Assembly (NCBI RefSeq): GCF_016863095.1
Contig: NZ_BOOF01000035.1
Coordinates: forward strand, 1 to 64,000
Reading direction: 5' to 3'
Source: Microbispora siamensis
GTDB lineage: Bacteria > Actinomycetota > Actinomycetes > Streptosporangiales > Streptosporangiaceae
Length of the DNA stretch: 64,000 nt
Translations under genes and position numbers: made by a program
Shown here: piece by piece, positions 50,728-58,349 of the stretch
Numbering within the stretch: position 1 is the stretch's first letter
Layout of the letters: each line of letters starts with the position of its first letter
Notes under the pieces: generated by a model
What the model was told of the DNA's origin: nothing
Databases searched by the model: none
What the model saw: the letters and a program-made list of their open reading frames with translations, nothing else

Positions 50728-51654
50728 ATGGCAATCATCACCGTGGACCACCTCCGCAAGACGTACGGAACGCGGGTGGCGGTCGAGGACGTGTCGTTCT
50801 CCGTGGAGGAGGGCGAGGTCTTCGGCATCGTGGGCCGGAACGGAGCGGGCAAGACGACGACGGTCGAGTGCGTCGCCGGGCTGCGCACGCCCACCGCGGG
50901 CACCGTCACCGTGGACGCGGACCTGAAGGAACAGGTCGGCGTGCAGCTCCAGGAGTGCTCGCTGCCCGACAAGATCCGGGTCGGGGAGGCGCTGGCGCTC
51001 TACGCCTCGTTCTACTCCCGCCCGGCCGACTGGCGGGCCCTGGCCGAGGAGGCCGGGCTCGACCTCCGCGCGCCCTTCGGCAAGCTGTCCGGCGGGCAGC
51101 GCCAGCGGCTGTCGGTCGCGCTCGCGCTGGTCGGAAGCCCCCGCGTCGCGATACTCGACGAGCTCACCACCGGCCTCGACCCGCGAGCCCGCCGCGAGAC
51201 GTGGGACCTGGTCGCCAGGGTCAGGGAGCGCGGCGTGACCGTCCTGCTCGTGACCCACTTCATGGAGGAGGTGGAGCGCCTGTGCGACCGGGTCGCGGTC
51301 ATCTCCCGGGGGCGCGTGCGGGCGGTGGACACCCCCGCCGGGCTGGTCGCCCGCGCCGGCGGCGAGCAGCGTCTGGTCTTCGAGACCGACGAGCCCGTCG
51401 ACGGCCTGCGGGCGCTGCCCGAGGTGGCGTCCGTCACCAGGAACGGCGCGGAGGTCACCGTCACCGGCACCGGCGACCTGCTGAGCGCCGTCGCCGCCGT
51501 GCTGCCCCCGTCCCGCACCCGTGGCCTGCGCATGGAGCGCACCACCCTCGACGACGCGTTCCTCACCCTCACCGAGCCCACCACCGAGCCCACCACCGAG
51601 CCCACCAGCGAGCCCGTCACCGGGCCGCTCACCGGCAGCCAGGAGAAGTCATGA
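50728..51654 (+). CDS. ABC-2 type exporter ATP-binding protein
   Basis: A 308-residue ATPase of the drug/lipid export class. Walker A is GRNGAGKTTTVE near 39, the signature is LSGGQRQRLSVALALVG, Walker B is VAILDELTTGLDPRARR, and the H-loop is LLVTHFMEEV. The usual Glu after Walker B is present (DEL). The end carries a Thr-Glu-Pro-Thr repeat tract (five 12-bp units) not seen in most homologues. ATG 50728; the last codons overlap the permease ATG. The adjacent two-component system probably controls expression in response to envelope stress or a drug. Confidence 0.93.
   Translation: MAIITVDHLRKTYGTRVAVEDVSFSVEEGEVFGIVGRNGAGKTTTVECVAGLRTPTAGTVTVDADLKEQVGVQLQECSLPDKIRVGEALALYASFYSRPADWRALAEEAGLDLRAPFGKLSGGQRQRLSVALALVGSPRVAILDELTTGLDPRARRETWDLVARVRERGVTVLLVTHFMEEVERLCDRVAVISRGRVRAVDTPAGLVARAGGEQRLVFETDEPVDGLRALPEVASVTRNGAEVTVTGTGDLLSAVAAVLPPSRTRGLRMERTTLDDAFLTLTEPTTEPTTEPTSEPVTGPLTGSQEKS
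51571..51630 (+). repeat. 12-bp tandem repeat encoding TEPT units
   Basis: ACCGAGCCCACC occurs three times in a row (51571-51606), followed by two degenerate copies (AGCGAGCCCGTC, ACCGGGCCGCTC). It encodes TEPT-TEPT-TEPT-SEPV-TGPL at the end of the ABC ATPase. Such repeats change length by slippage in steps of four residues without breaking the frame. Confidence 0.85.
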
Positions 51655-52400
51655 CCAGAGCCCTGACGAGACTCACGACCGTGGAGGCCCGGCTCTTCCT
51701 CCGCGAGCCGATGGCGGTGTTCTTCGCGATCGTGCTGCCGGTGGGCTTGCTGCTGGGGCTCGGCACGACGATCCCCGGCTTCCGCGACGCGGATCCGTCG
51801 CTGGGCGGCCAGCGGTTCGTGGACGCGCCCTTCACCGCGATGATGGTGCTGCTGTCGATCGTGACGCTCGGGCTGAGCGTGCTGCCGGGCACCCTGGTGA
51901 TCTACCGGGAACGCGGCGTGCTGCGGCGGCTGTCCACCACACCGGTGCGTCCCGGCGCGCTGCTGGCGGCCCAACTGCTGATCAACGTGGTCGTGTCCGT
52001 GGTCGCCACCACGCTGACACTGGCGCTGGGTCACCTGATCCTCGGCGTGCCGCTGCCCGGCTCGCCCTGGGCGTTCGTGGCGATCTTCGTCCTCGGCACG
52101 CTCACCATGCTCACCATCGGCCTGCTGCTGGCCGCCGTGACGCCGAACTCCCGGGTCGCCCAGGGAGTGGGCTCCGCCCTCATGTTCCCCCTGCTGTTCC
52201 TCGCCGGGATGTGGCTGCCCCGGCCGCTCATGCCCGAAATCCTGCGCCGCATCAGCGACTTCACGCCCACGGGCGCCTTCGGGCAGGGGCTGATGGACGC
52301 CCTGGGCGGGCATGTCCCCCAGCCGCTCCACCTCGCCGTACTGGCGGGCTGGGCGCTCGCCGCCGGTCTCGCCGCGGCCCGGCTGTTCCGCTGGGAGTAG
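51651..52400 (+). CDS. ABC-2 type exporter permease
   Basis: A 249-residue membrane protein with six predicted helices, typical of daunorubicin-type exporters: FFAIVLPVGLLLGLGTTIPG, FTAMMVLLSIVTLGLSVLPG, YRERGVLRRLSTTPVRPGAL (the coupling segment), VVVSVVATTLTLALGHLIL, FVAIFVLGTLTMLTIGLLLA, and SALMFPLLFLAGMWLPRPLM. The ATG overlaps the ATPase stop (ATGA), so the pair is one unit. The substrate is unknown. Confidence 0.93.
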   Translation: MTRALTRLTTVEARLFLREPMAVFFAIVLPVGLLLGLGTTIPGFRDADPSLGGQRFVDAPFTAMMVLLSIVTLGLSVLPGTLVIYRERGVLRRLSTTPVRPGALLAAQLLINVVVSVVATTLTLALGHLILGVPLPGSPWAFVAIFVLGTLTMLTIGLLLAAVTPNSRVAQGVGSALMFPLLFLAGMWLPRPLMPEILRRISDFTPTGAFGQGLMDALGGHVPQPLHLAVLAGWALAAGLAAARLFRWE

Positions 52401-52478
52401 TCGATGCCGCCCGGGCGGCCCGGCGCCTACCTCAGGGGTAATCGCCGGGCCGATCGGCGACCGGATAGCGTCCGTGGC

Positions 52479-53270
52479 GTGACCGTTGCAACGCTTCACC
52501 AGCGGCCGTTCGGGGAGCTCCTGCGCCAGTGGCGCGAGCACCGGCGGCTGAGCCAGCTCGATCTGTCGAACCAGGCCGAGATCTCCACCCGGCACATCAG
52601 CTTCCTGGAGACCGGCCGGGCCACGCCGAGCCGCGACATGGTGCTCCATCTCTCCGAGCACCTGGACCTTCCGCTCCGCGAGCGCAACCACCTGCTGCTG
52701 GCCGCCGGATATGCCCCCGTCTACACCGAGTCGCCGCTCGACTCACCGGGGATGGCGGCGGTGTGCGAGGCGATCCGGCGGCTGCTGTCGGCCCACGACC
52801 CCTATCCGGCCGTGGTGGTGGACCGTACCTGGGAGCTCGTCGACGCGAACGAGGGCATCGCACTGCTGGCCGAGGGCGTGGACCCCGACCTGCTGAGCAA
52901 CGTGCTGCGGGCGAGCCTGCACCCGGAAGGGCTCGCTCCGCACATCCTGAACCTGGGCGAGTGGCGGGCGCACCTGCTCGGACGGCTGCGCCGGCAGATC
53001 ACGCTCACCGCCGACCCGCGGCTCACCGAGCTGTACGCCGAGCTGCGCGACTACCCCTGCGACCAGCCGGAGCCGGAGGTGGAGCTGCCCGGCCCCGGGG
53101 ACATCCTCGTGCCGCTCCGGGTGCGGCGGGCCGGGCGGGAGCTGTCGTTCTTCAGCATCGTGGCGACCTTCGGCACTCCGCTCGACATCACGGTCTCCGA
53201 GCTGGCCATCGAGTCGTTCTACCCGGCCGATCCCACGACGGCGGCTTTCCTGCGCGACACCTCTTCGTGA
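52479..53270 (+). CDS. XRE family regulator, MmyB-like
   Basis: A 263-residue regulator. The HTH is FGELLRQWREHRRLSQLDLS then EISTRHISFLETGRATPSRD (residues about 10-65). The rest is the PAS-like MmyB ligand-binding domain (YPAVVVDRTWELVDANEGIA, NLGEWRAHLLGRLRRQI), whose members bind fatty acids. GTG 52479 lies seven bases after a TAGCGT box, so the transcript may be leaderless. It does not sit next to an obvious target; such genes commonly control neighbouring dehydrogenases, which are absent. Confidence 0.9.
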   Translation: MTVATLHQRPFGELLRQWREHRRLSQLDLSNQAEISTRHISFLETGRATPSRDMVLHLSEHLDLPLRERNHLLLAAGYAPVYTESPLDSPGMAAVCEAIRRLLSAHDPYPAVVVDRTWELVDANEGIALLAEGVDPDLLSNVLRASLHPEGLAPHILNLGEWRAHLLGRLRRQITLTADPRLTELYAELRDYPCDQPEPEVELPGPGDILVPLRVRRAGRELSFFSIVATFGTPLDITVSELAIESFYPADPTTAAFLRDTSS

Positions 53271-53346
53271 TCATCTGGCGTCCGCGCGGCGATCCGGCCC
53301 TGCCACAATTCCCCCATCAAGCCATGCCCAATAAGGGGAGACAAGG

Positions 53347-53811
53347 GTGCCCGCACGGGTGCTGACCAACACGTTCCACGTGGACGCCGCGCCGGAGGAG
53401 GTGTTCGAGCACCTCACCACGCCGGAGAGCTACATCGGCCTGTCGCCGCTCGTCGTCGCCGTGCGGGACGTCGACACCTCCGAGCCGGGGGTGGTGCGCT
53501 ACACCTCCATCGAGCGGTTCCGCTTCCTCGGCCTGAAGTACGACAACCCCATCGCGGTCACGCTGCTGACCGAGCACCTGGCCGGGGGACTGTCCGTACG
53601 GGGACAGGTGCGCAGCCCCGGCGGCGTCCACATGGGCTATCGGTTCGACCTGTCCCCAGAGGCGGGCGGCACGCGGATGGACGACCGGCTGGACCTGAGC
53701 GCGCCGTGGCTCGTGGTGGGGTTCGCGGCGGGCCAGGCGCGGAAGGTGCAGCTCGCCAGGGCCCGGATCCTCGCCGAACGGCTGTCCGGGCGGTCGACGC
53801 GCGGTTCGTGA
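53347..53811 (+). CDS. SRPBCC family (polyketide cyclase/START-like) protein
   Basis: A 154-residue single-domain protein of the Bet v 1 helix-grip fold. It starts VLTNTFHVDAAPEEVFEHLT, then TPESYIGLSPLVVAVRDVDT, the strand series RYTSIERFRFLGLKYDNPIA, and a long C-terminal helix (VVGFAAGQARKVQLARARIL). No specific cyclase motif is present; the fold binds hydrophobic ligands. The start codon is GTG 53347, preceded by GGGGAGACAAGG. It is not clearly part of a larger operon; 152 bp of mostly featureless sequence separate it from the phosphoesterase. Confidence 0.85.
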   Translation: MPARVLTNTFHVDAAPEEVFEHLTTPESYIGLSPLVVAVRDVDTSEPGVVRYTSIERFRFLGLKYDNPIAVTLLTEHLAGGLSVRGQVRSPGGVHMGYRFDLSPEAGGTRMDDRLDLSAPWLVVGFAAGQARKVQLARARILAERLSGRSTRGS

Positions 53812-53963
53812 ACGGCTCCGGCGACTCGGCGTACGCCGCGGTCGCGAGCGCCGGGTCGAGAGCGGCGGGCTCGATGCCATAAGTGCTGGGTGCGATGTCC
53901 GTCCTGACCGCCGCTCTCCGGCGTGAGAAGCTGAAGCCCCCACCATTGCCCCGGAGGTACCCC

Positions 53964-54698
53964 ATGCTCGTGCTGGCGCACGTCAGCGACATCCACATCG
54001 ACGGAAGCGAGCGGAACACCTCGCGCGCCGCCCGCGCGCTCACCTACGCGCGGTCGCTGCGGCCCGACGCGATCGTGCTCACCGGCGACCTGGCGGACCA
54101 CGGCGCGATGGAGGAGTACGAGACCGTCCGCGAGCTGATCGCCGGTGACGACGTGCCGCTCGTGCTGTGCCCGGGCAACCACGACGCACGGGGGAACCTC
54201 CGCAAGGTCCTGCTGGAGCAGGACGGCGACCACCCGGTCAACCAGGCGATCAACCTCGACCACGCGACGATCGCGCTGTGCGACTCCAGCATCCCCGGCC
54301 GCCCCGAGGGCGCGCTGGACGACGACACCCTGGCCTGGCTCGACTCCGTGCTCGCCGCCACCCCCGGCGTCCCGGCCTTCGTCGGCATGCACCACCCGCC
54401 CGTCGCGCTCGGCATCCCGTACGTGGACGAGATCCGGCTGGGGCGGCCGGAGGGCCTGGCGGAGGTCCTGGGCCGCCACCCGCACGCCATCGCCGTGCTG
54501 GCCGGGCACGCCCACACGGCCGCGGCGACGACGTTCGCCGGGCTGCCGCTGCTGGTCGCGCCGGGGGTGGTCAGCACCGCGCTGCTGCCGTCCGAGACCT
54601 CGGCGCACCCTCCGGTGGACTACGACCTGCCGCCGGCCATCGCCCTGCACGTGCTGGACGACGGCCGGATCACCACGCACTACCGGCCCGTCCCCTAG
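53964..54698 (+). CDS. Calcineurin-like metallophosphoesterase (CpdA-like)
   Basis: A 244-residue hydrolase with the full metal-binding set: HVSDIHIDG at the start, GDLADHG, GNHDARG, a catalytic HHPP (GMHHPPVAL) and GHAHTAA. The length and order fit the CpdA/Icc class, which can act on cyclic nucleotides or phosphodiesters. ATG 53964 follows GGAGG with seven-base spacing; a longer GTG-initiated form from 53883 is possible. Its stop codon abuts that of the convergent GHL10 gene with no gap. Confidence 0.92.
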   Translation: MLVLAHVSDIHIDGSERNTSRAARALTYARSLRPDAIVLTGDLADHGAMEEYETVRELIAGDDVPLVLCPGNHDARGNLRKVLLEQDGDHPVNQAINLDHATIALCDSSIPGRPEGALDDDTLAWLDSVLAATPGVPAFVGMHHPPVALGIPYVDEIRLGRPEGLAEVLGRHPHAIAVLAGHAHTAAATTFAGLPLLVAPGVVSTALLPSETSAHPPVDYDLPPAIALHVLDDGRITTHYRPVP

Positions 54699-56669
54699 TT
54701 AGACCTTCGTGATGCGGACGGCGTCGGCGACGACGTAGCCGGTGGCGGAGGTCCACCGGCTCACGCCGACCACCTTCGAAGTCCCGGCGGACAGCGTGAA
54801 CGTGCCGAGCGAGCGCCACTGGCCGCCGCCCGTCCGCTGATCCACCGCGACCGTACGGTTGCCGCTCGACGTCGCCACGATGTACGGCGTCGCGCTGTTG
54901 TAGCCGGGGTCGGACGGATACCAGACCTCGACCCGGTAGCTCCCGGCGCTGGGGATCGTGGCGGTGAACCAGGCCGGGTCGCTGGCGGCCACGGGGGTGG
55001 CGAAGCGGTAGTCGGCGCCGTACCGCTGGGCGGAGTAGGCCGAGGTGCCCCAGGCCGAGCCCGCGGTGAAGGACGTCCCGGCGTTGTCGACCACGATCGC
55101 GGACGCCCCGGTGGCGGTCGCACCACCGCTGGGCGCGCTCTCCTGCCGCCATCGGTCGAGCGCGGTGACGTAGTAGGTGACGGTGCCCGTCGCGGTGGTG
55201 TCGGTGTAGCTCGTCTGCCTGGTCGTGGTCAGCAGGTTGCGGGCGTCGGCGATGGAGCACGGATCGGCCGTCGGGACCGCGCCGTCGACCCGGTAGACCG
55301 CGTACGAGGAGCCGCTGCCCTGCCAGGAGAGGGTGACGCCGGTCGAGGTGCGGACGGCGGAGGTGCTCGACGGAGCGGGGGGCGGGTTGCCGGTGCCCCG
55401 CGCGGGCGGGAGCGCCGGCCGGGAGTAGTGGGCCGCCACGAGGGCCGAGAAGCCCCCGATCCGGTCCGCCCTGACGTCCTTGGCGCTGAAGTAGACGTCG
55501 CCGGTCACCTCGGGGTGCTTCCTGTTGTCGTAGAGGTGGTCGCTGAGCTCGGCCGGGTCCTGCCAGGCGGCGTCCTGGCCGCTCGCGCCGACCCGGTAGG
55601 CGGCCTGGCCGACGACCAGGCCGACGCCGGTCCCCCTGACGACGTCGGACCACCAGGCTGTGAGCACCTCGTACGCGGCGGGGCCGTAGCCGATGTTCCA
55701 GTAGATCTGCGGCGCGACGTAGTCCACCCAGCCCTGCTTCACCCACAGCCTGGTGTCGGCGTAGATCGCGTCGTACGACTGCAGCCCGGAGGTCCGGGAG
55801 CCGAGCGGGTCGGTGGTGGAGTTACGCCAGATGCCGAACGGGCTGACGCCGAAGGACACCCACGGCTTGGCCGCGTGGACGCGCTGGTCCAGCTCCCGTA
55901 CGAGCCGGTCGACGTTGTCGCGGCGCCAGTCGCCGATGTCGGAGAAGCCTCCGCCGTACCGGCTGAAGGTGGCGGAGTCGGGGAGGGCCTGGCCGCTCAC
56001 CGGATAGGGGTAGAAGTAGTCGTCGAGGTGGACGCCGTCGATGTCGTATCGGGTGACGGCGTCCATGATGGCGTCCTCGATGAAGGCCCTGACCTCGGGG
56101 ATGCCGGGGTTGTAGTAGAGCTTGCCGCCGTACGCGAAGCGCCAGTCGGGATGCACGCGGGCCGGGTGGGTGGAGACCAGCGTGGCCGGGTCGTCGTCGT
56201 TGGCGACGCGGTACGGGTTGAACCAGGCGTGCAGCTCGAGGTCGCGGGCGTGGGCCTCGGCCACCAGGAACGCCAGGGGATCGTAGCCGGGGTCGCGGCC
56301 CTGGGCACCGGTCAGCCACTGCGACCACGGCTCGTACGGCGAGGGCCAGAAGGCGTCGGCGGTGGGCCTCACCTGCACCATCACGGCGTTCATGCGCTTG
56401 CTGACGGCGAGGTCGAGCCAGGAGCGCAGCTCGGCCTGCTGTGCGGAGACGCTCAGGCCGGTGCGGCTTGGCCAGTCGATGTTGGCGACCGTGGAGATCC
56501 ACATGGCGCGCAGCTGCCGCTTGGGCGTCGCGGGGTCCGTGGCGCAGGCCGCCGCGGCTTCGGACCGGGGAGTGACGAGAGTGACGACCAGGACGATGAA
56601 CGTGGCCAGGAGGGTACGCGGAAGCGTGGTCACGAAGGGAAGTTTCAACGCCTTCCCTTGACCATGCAA
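54699..56669 (-). CDS. Secreted GHL10 (DUF187/YddW-like) glycosidase with golvesin-type C-terminal domain
   Basis: A precursor of up to 656 residues. A signal peptide (TLLATFIVLVVTLVTPRSEA) is followed by the GHL10 barrel, residues about 50-370: RAMWISTVANIDWPSRTGLS, VMVQVRPTADAFWPSPYEPW, LHAWFNPYRVANDDD, YDIDGVHLDDYFYPYPVSG and YVAPQIYWNIGYG. E. coli DigH (YddW), of this family, cuts peptide-free glycan strands. Residues about 400-525 are FN3-like; 527-656 form a golvesin-type domain almost shared with the divergent amidase. The start is uncertain: ATG 56669 (leaderless?), TTG 56648 with AGGGA five bases ahead, or GTG 56633. Confidence 0.87.
   Translation of the reverse strand: MHGQGKALKLPFVTTLPRTLLATFIVLVVTLVTPRSEAAAACATDPATPKRQLRAMWISTVANIDWPSRTGLSVSAQQAELRSWLDLAVSKRMNAVMVQVRPTADAFWPSPYEPWSQWLTGAQGRDPGYDPLAFLVAEAHARDLELHAWFNPYRVANDDDPATLVSTHPARVHPDWRFAYGGKLYYNPGIPEVRAFIEDAIMDAVTRYDIDGVHLDDYFYPYPVSGQALPDSATFSRYGGGFSDIGDWRRDNVDRLVRELDQRVHAAKPWVSFGVSPFGIWRNSTTDPLGSRTSGLQSYDAIYADTRLWVKQGWVDYVAPQIYWNIGYGPAAYEVLTAWWSDVVRGTGVGLVVGQAAYRVGASGQDAAWQDPAELSDHLYDNRKHPEVTGDVYFSAKDVRADRIGGFSALVAAHYSRPALPPARGTGNPPPAPSSTSAVRTSTGVTLSWQGSGSSYAVYRVDGAVPTADPCSIADARNLLTTTRQTSYTDTTATGTVTYYVTALDRWRQESAPSGGATATGASAIVVDNAGTSFTAGSAWGTSAYSAQRYGADYRFATPVAASDPAWFTATIPSAGSYRVEVWYPSDPGYNSATPYIVATSSGNRTVAVDQRTGGGQWRSLGTFTLSAGTSKVVGVSRWTSATGYVVADAVRITKV
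54702..55091 (-). repeat. Golvesin-like C-terminal domain, copy A
   Basis: Codes for 130 residues at the end of the GHL10 protein, starting VDNAGTSFTAGSAWGTSAYS and ending VVADAVRITKV. By manual alignment about 100 of 130 residues match copy B at 57933-58322, in inverted orientation. Conserved landmarks are QRYGADYRF, YRVEVWYPSDPGYNS and IVATSSGN. Confidence 0.88.
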
Positions 56670-56750
56670 TAGTTTTCAGCCGATCGGAGGGGGCCCAAAT
56701 CCGGTCACAGCACGACGGCGAAGGCGGAAAGTTTCTTCTTACACGGCTGT

Positions 56751-56769
56751 GATGTCAATTATCGACATC
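56751..56769. promoter_or_regulatory. Inverted repeat between the two cell-wall enzyme genes
   Basis: GATGTC, seven bases, GACATC, in the 153-bp divergent intergenic region, 54 bp upstream of the amidase ATG. It could be a shared operator for both genes. The remaining sequence shows no ydaO-type riboswitch and no clear -10/-35 pair. Confidence 0.4.
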
Positions 56770-56822
56770 GTGTCAGAAGTGGCATACGGTGCAGCCGTCA
56801 CCCCCCTCACCAGGAGCCCCGC

Positions 56823-58325
56823 ATGAGTCTCCCCCTCGCCCGATTAGCCGCCCTCGCCGCCCTCCTCGTCCTCTGTGGCCTCACCGGACGGCCCGCCATG
56901 GCGGCCGGGCCCACCCCGCTTCCCGCGGCGTTCGACCGCGCCGCCGCCGCGCACGACGTGCCGCGCGACCTGCTGGTCGCCGTGGCCTACGCCGAGACCC
57001 ACCTGGACGACCACGGCGGCAAGCCGAGCGCCAGCGGCGGCTACGGCGTCATGCACCTGGTCAGCAACCCCACGGTCCACGCCCTGGAGAAGGCCGCCGA
57101 GCTGACCGGGCTGCCGGTCGAGACGCTGCGCTCCGACACCGCGGCCAACGTCATGGGCGGCGCGGCCCTGCTGCGCGCCCACGCCGACGAGCTCGGCCTC
57201 GACGAGACCGCGAGGAAGGACGCCGGCCGCTGGTATCAGGCCGTGGCCCGATACTCCAACGCCGCCTCACCCGAGGTCGCCCGCCTCTACGCCGACTCCG
57301 TCTACGAGCAGCTCGGCCTCGGGATCAAGGCCCGTGGCGTCACGGTCGCGCCGCGGGAGATCACCGCGGACCGCGGCGCGTACGCCCGGGTCCGCGACCT
57401 GAACTCCCCGGTGGAGACGCTCAGCACCGACTACGGCCCCGCCGCGTGGGTGCCGGCCAGCTCCGCCAACTACACCGCCTCGAGCCGCCCGTCGAGCTAC
57501 GCCATCGACCGGGTGGTCATCCACGTGACCCAGGGCTCGTACGCCGGCACGATCTCCTGGTTCCAGAACTCCGCCGCCCAGGTCTCGGCGCACTACGTGG
57601 TCAAGTCGTCGAACGGCGAGATCACGCAGACGGTGCGGGAGAAGGACATCGCCTGGCACGCGGGCAACTGGTCCTACAACACCCGCTCCATCGGGATCGA
57701 GCACGAGGGCTACATCAGCGACGCCTCGTGGTTCACCGACGCCATGTATCGCGCCTCCGCGGCGCTGACCCGCGCCATCTGCGACAAGTACGGCATCCCG
57801 AAGGACCGCGCGCACATCATCGGCCACAACGAGGTGCCCGGCGCCACCCACACCGACCCCGGCTCCTACTGGAACTGGACGACCTACATGAACTACGTGA
57901 CCGGCGGCGGCACCCCGTCGTGGTCGGCCACGGTGGACAACTCGAGCGGCCAGTTCACGGCCAGCGCCAACTGGGGCACCTCGTCCTACTCCGGCCAGCG
58001 CTACGGCGCCGACTACCGCTTCGCGAACCCCGTGGCCGCGAGCGATCCTGCCTGGTATCAGGTCGCCGTCCCCAGCGCGGGCACCTACCGGGTCGAGGTC
58101 TGGTATCCGTCCGACCCCGGCTACAACTCCTCCGCGCCGTACATCGTGGCGACGTCGAGCGGCAACCAGACGGTCTACGTCGACCAGCGCTCCGGCGGCG
58201 GCACCTGGCGCAGCCTGGGCACGTTCTCGCTCAACGCCGGCACCTACAACGCCGTCGGCGTCAGTCGCTGGACCTCGGGCACGGGCTACGTCGTGGCCGA
58301 CGCCGTCCGCGTCACCCGGGTCTGA
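56823..58325 (+). CDS. Secreted N-acetylmuramoyl-L-alanine amidase with SLT-like and golvesin-type domains
   Basis: A 500-residue exported protein. A signal peptide ends near AMAAGP (residue 28). Residues about 35-170 resemble a lysozyme/SLT-like domain (PRDLLVAVAYAETHLDDHGG, with a Glu in AYAETH). Residues about 205-365 form an Amidase_2/PGRP zinc domain: YAIDRVVIHVTQGSYAGTIS, VSAHYVVKSSNG, GIEHEGYI and IIGHNEVPGATHTDPG, giving the expected His ligands. Residues 371-500 are the golvesin-like domain. It would cut between MurNAc and L-Ala. RBS CAGGAG is seven bases from the ATG. It is divergent from the GHL10 gene. Confidence 0.92.
   Translation: MSLPLARLAALAALLVLCGLTGRPAMAAGPTPLPAAFDRAAAAHDVPRDLLVAVAYAETHLDDHGGKPSASGGYGVMHLVSNPTVHALEKAAELTGLPVETLRSDTAANVMGGAALLRAHADELGLDETARKDAGRWYQAVARYSNAASPEVARLYADSVYEQLGLGIKARGVTVAPREITADRGAYARVRDLNSPVETLSTDYGPAAWVPASSANYTASSRPSSYAIDRVVIHVTQGSYAGTISWFQNSAAQVSAHYVVKSSNGEITQTVREKDIAWHAGNWSYNTRSIGIEHEGYISDASWFTDAMYRASAALTRAICDKYGIPKDRAHIIGHNEVPGATHTDPGSYWNWTTYMNYVTGGGTPSWSATVDNSSGQFTASANWGTSSYSGQRYGADYRFANPVAASDPAWYQVAVPSAGTYRVEVWYPSDPGYNSSAPYIVATSSGNQTVYVDQRSGGGTWRSLGTFSLNAGTYNAVGVSRWTSGTGYVVADAVRVTRV
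57933..58322 (+). repeat. Golvesin-like C-terminal domain, copy B
   Basis: Codes for the last 130 residues of the amidase, starting VDNSSGQFTASANWGTSSYS and ending VVADAVRVTRV. It is about 77% identical to copy A of the GHL10 protein by manual count, with no gaps. Both would place the enzymes at the same wall ligand or location. Confidence 0.88.
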
Positions 58326-58349
58326 TCCCCCGATGAGCGTCCGTACGGC

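Noticed and set aside
51571-51630. CRISPR-like repeat array
   Set aside because: The 12-bp units are head-to-tail without spacers and encode in-frame TEPT residues.
56670-56822. ydaO (c-di-AMP) riboswitch before the amidase gene
   Set aside because: Cell-wall hydrolase genes of actinomycetes often carry one, but the conserved elements were not found in these 153 bp.
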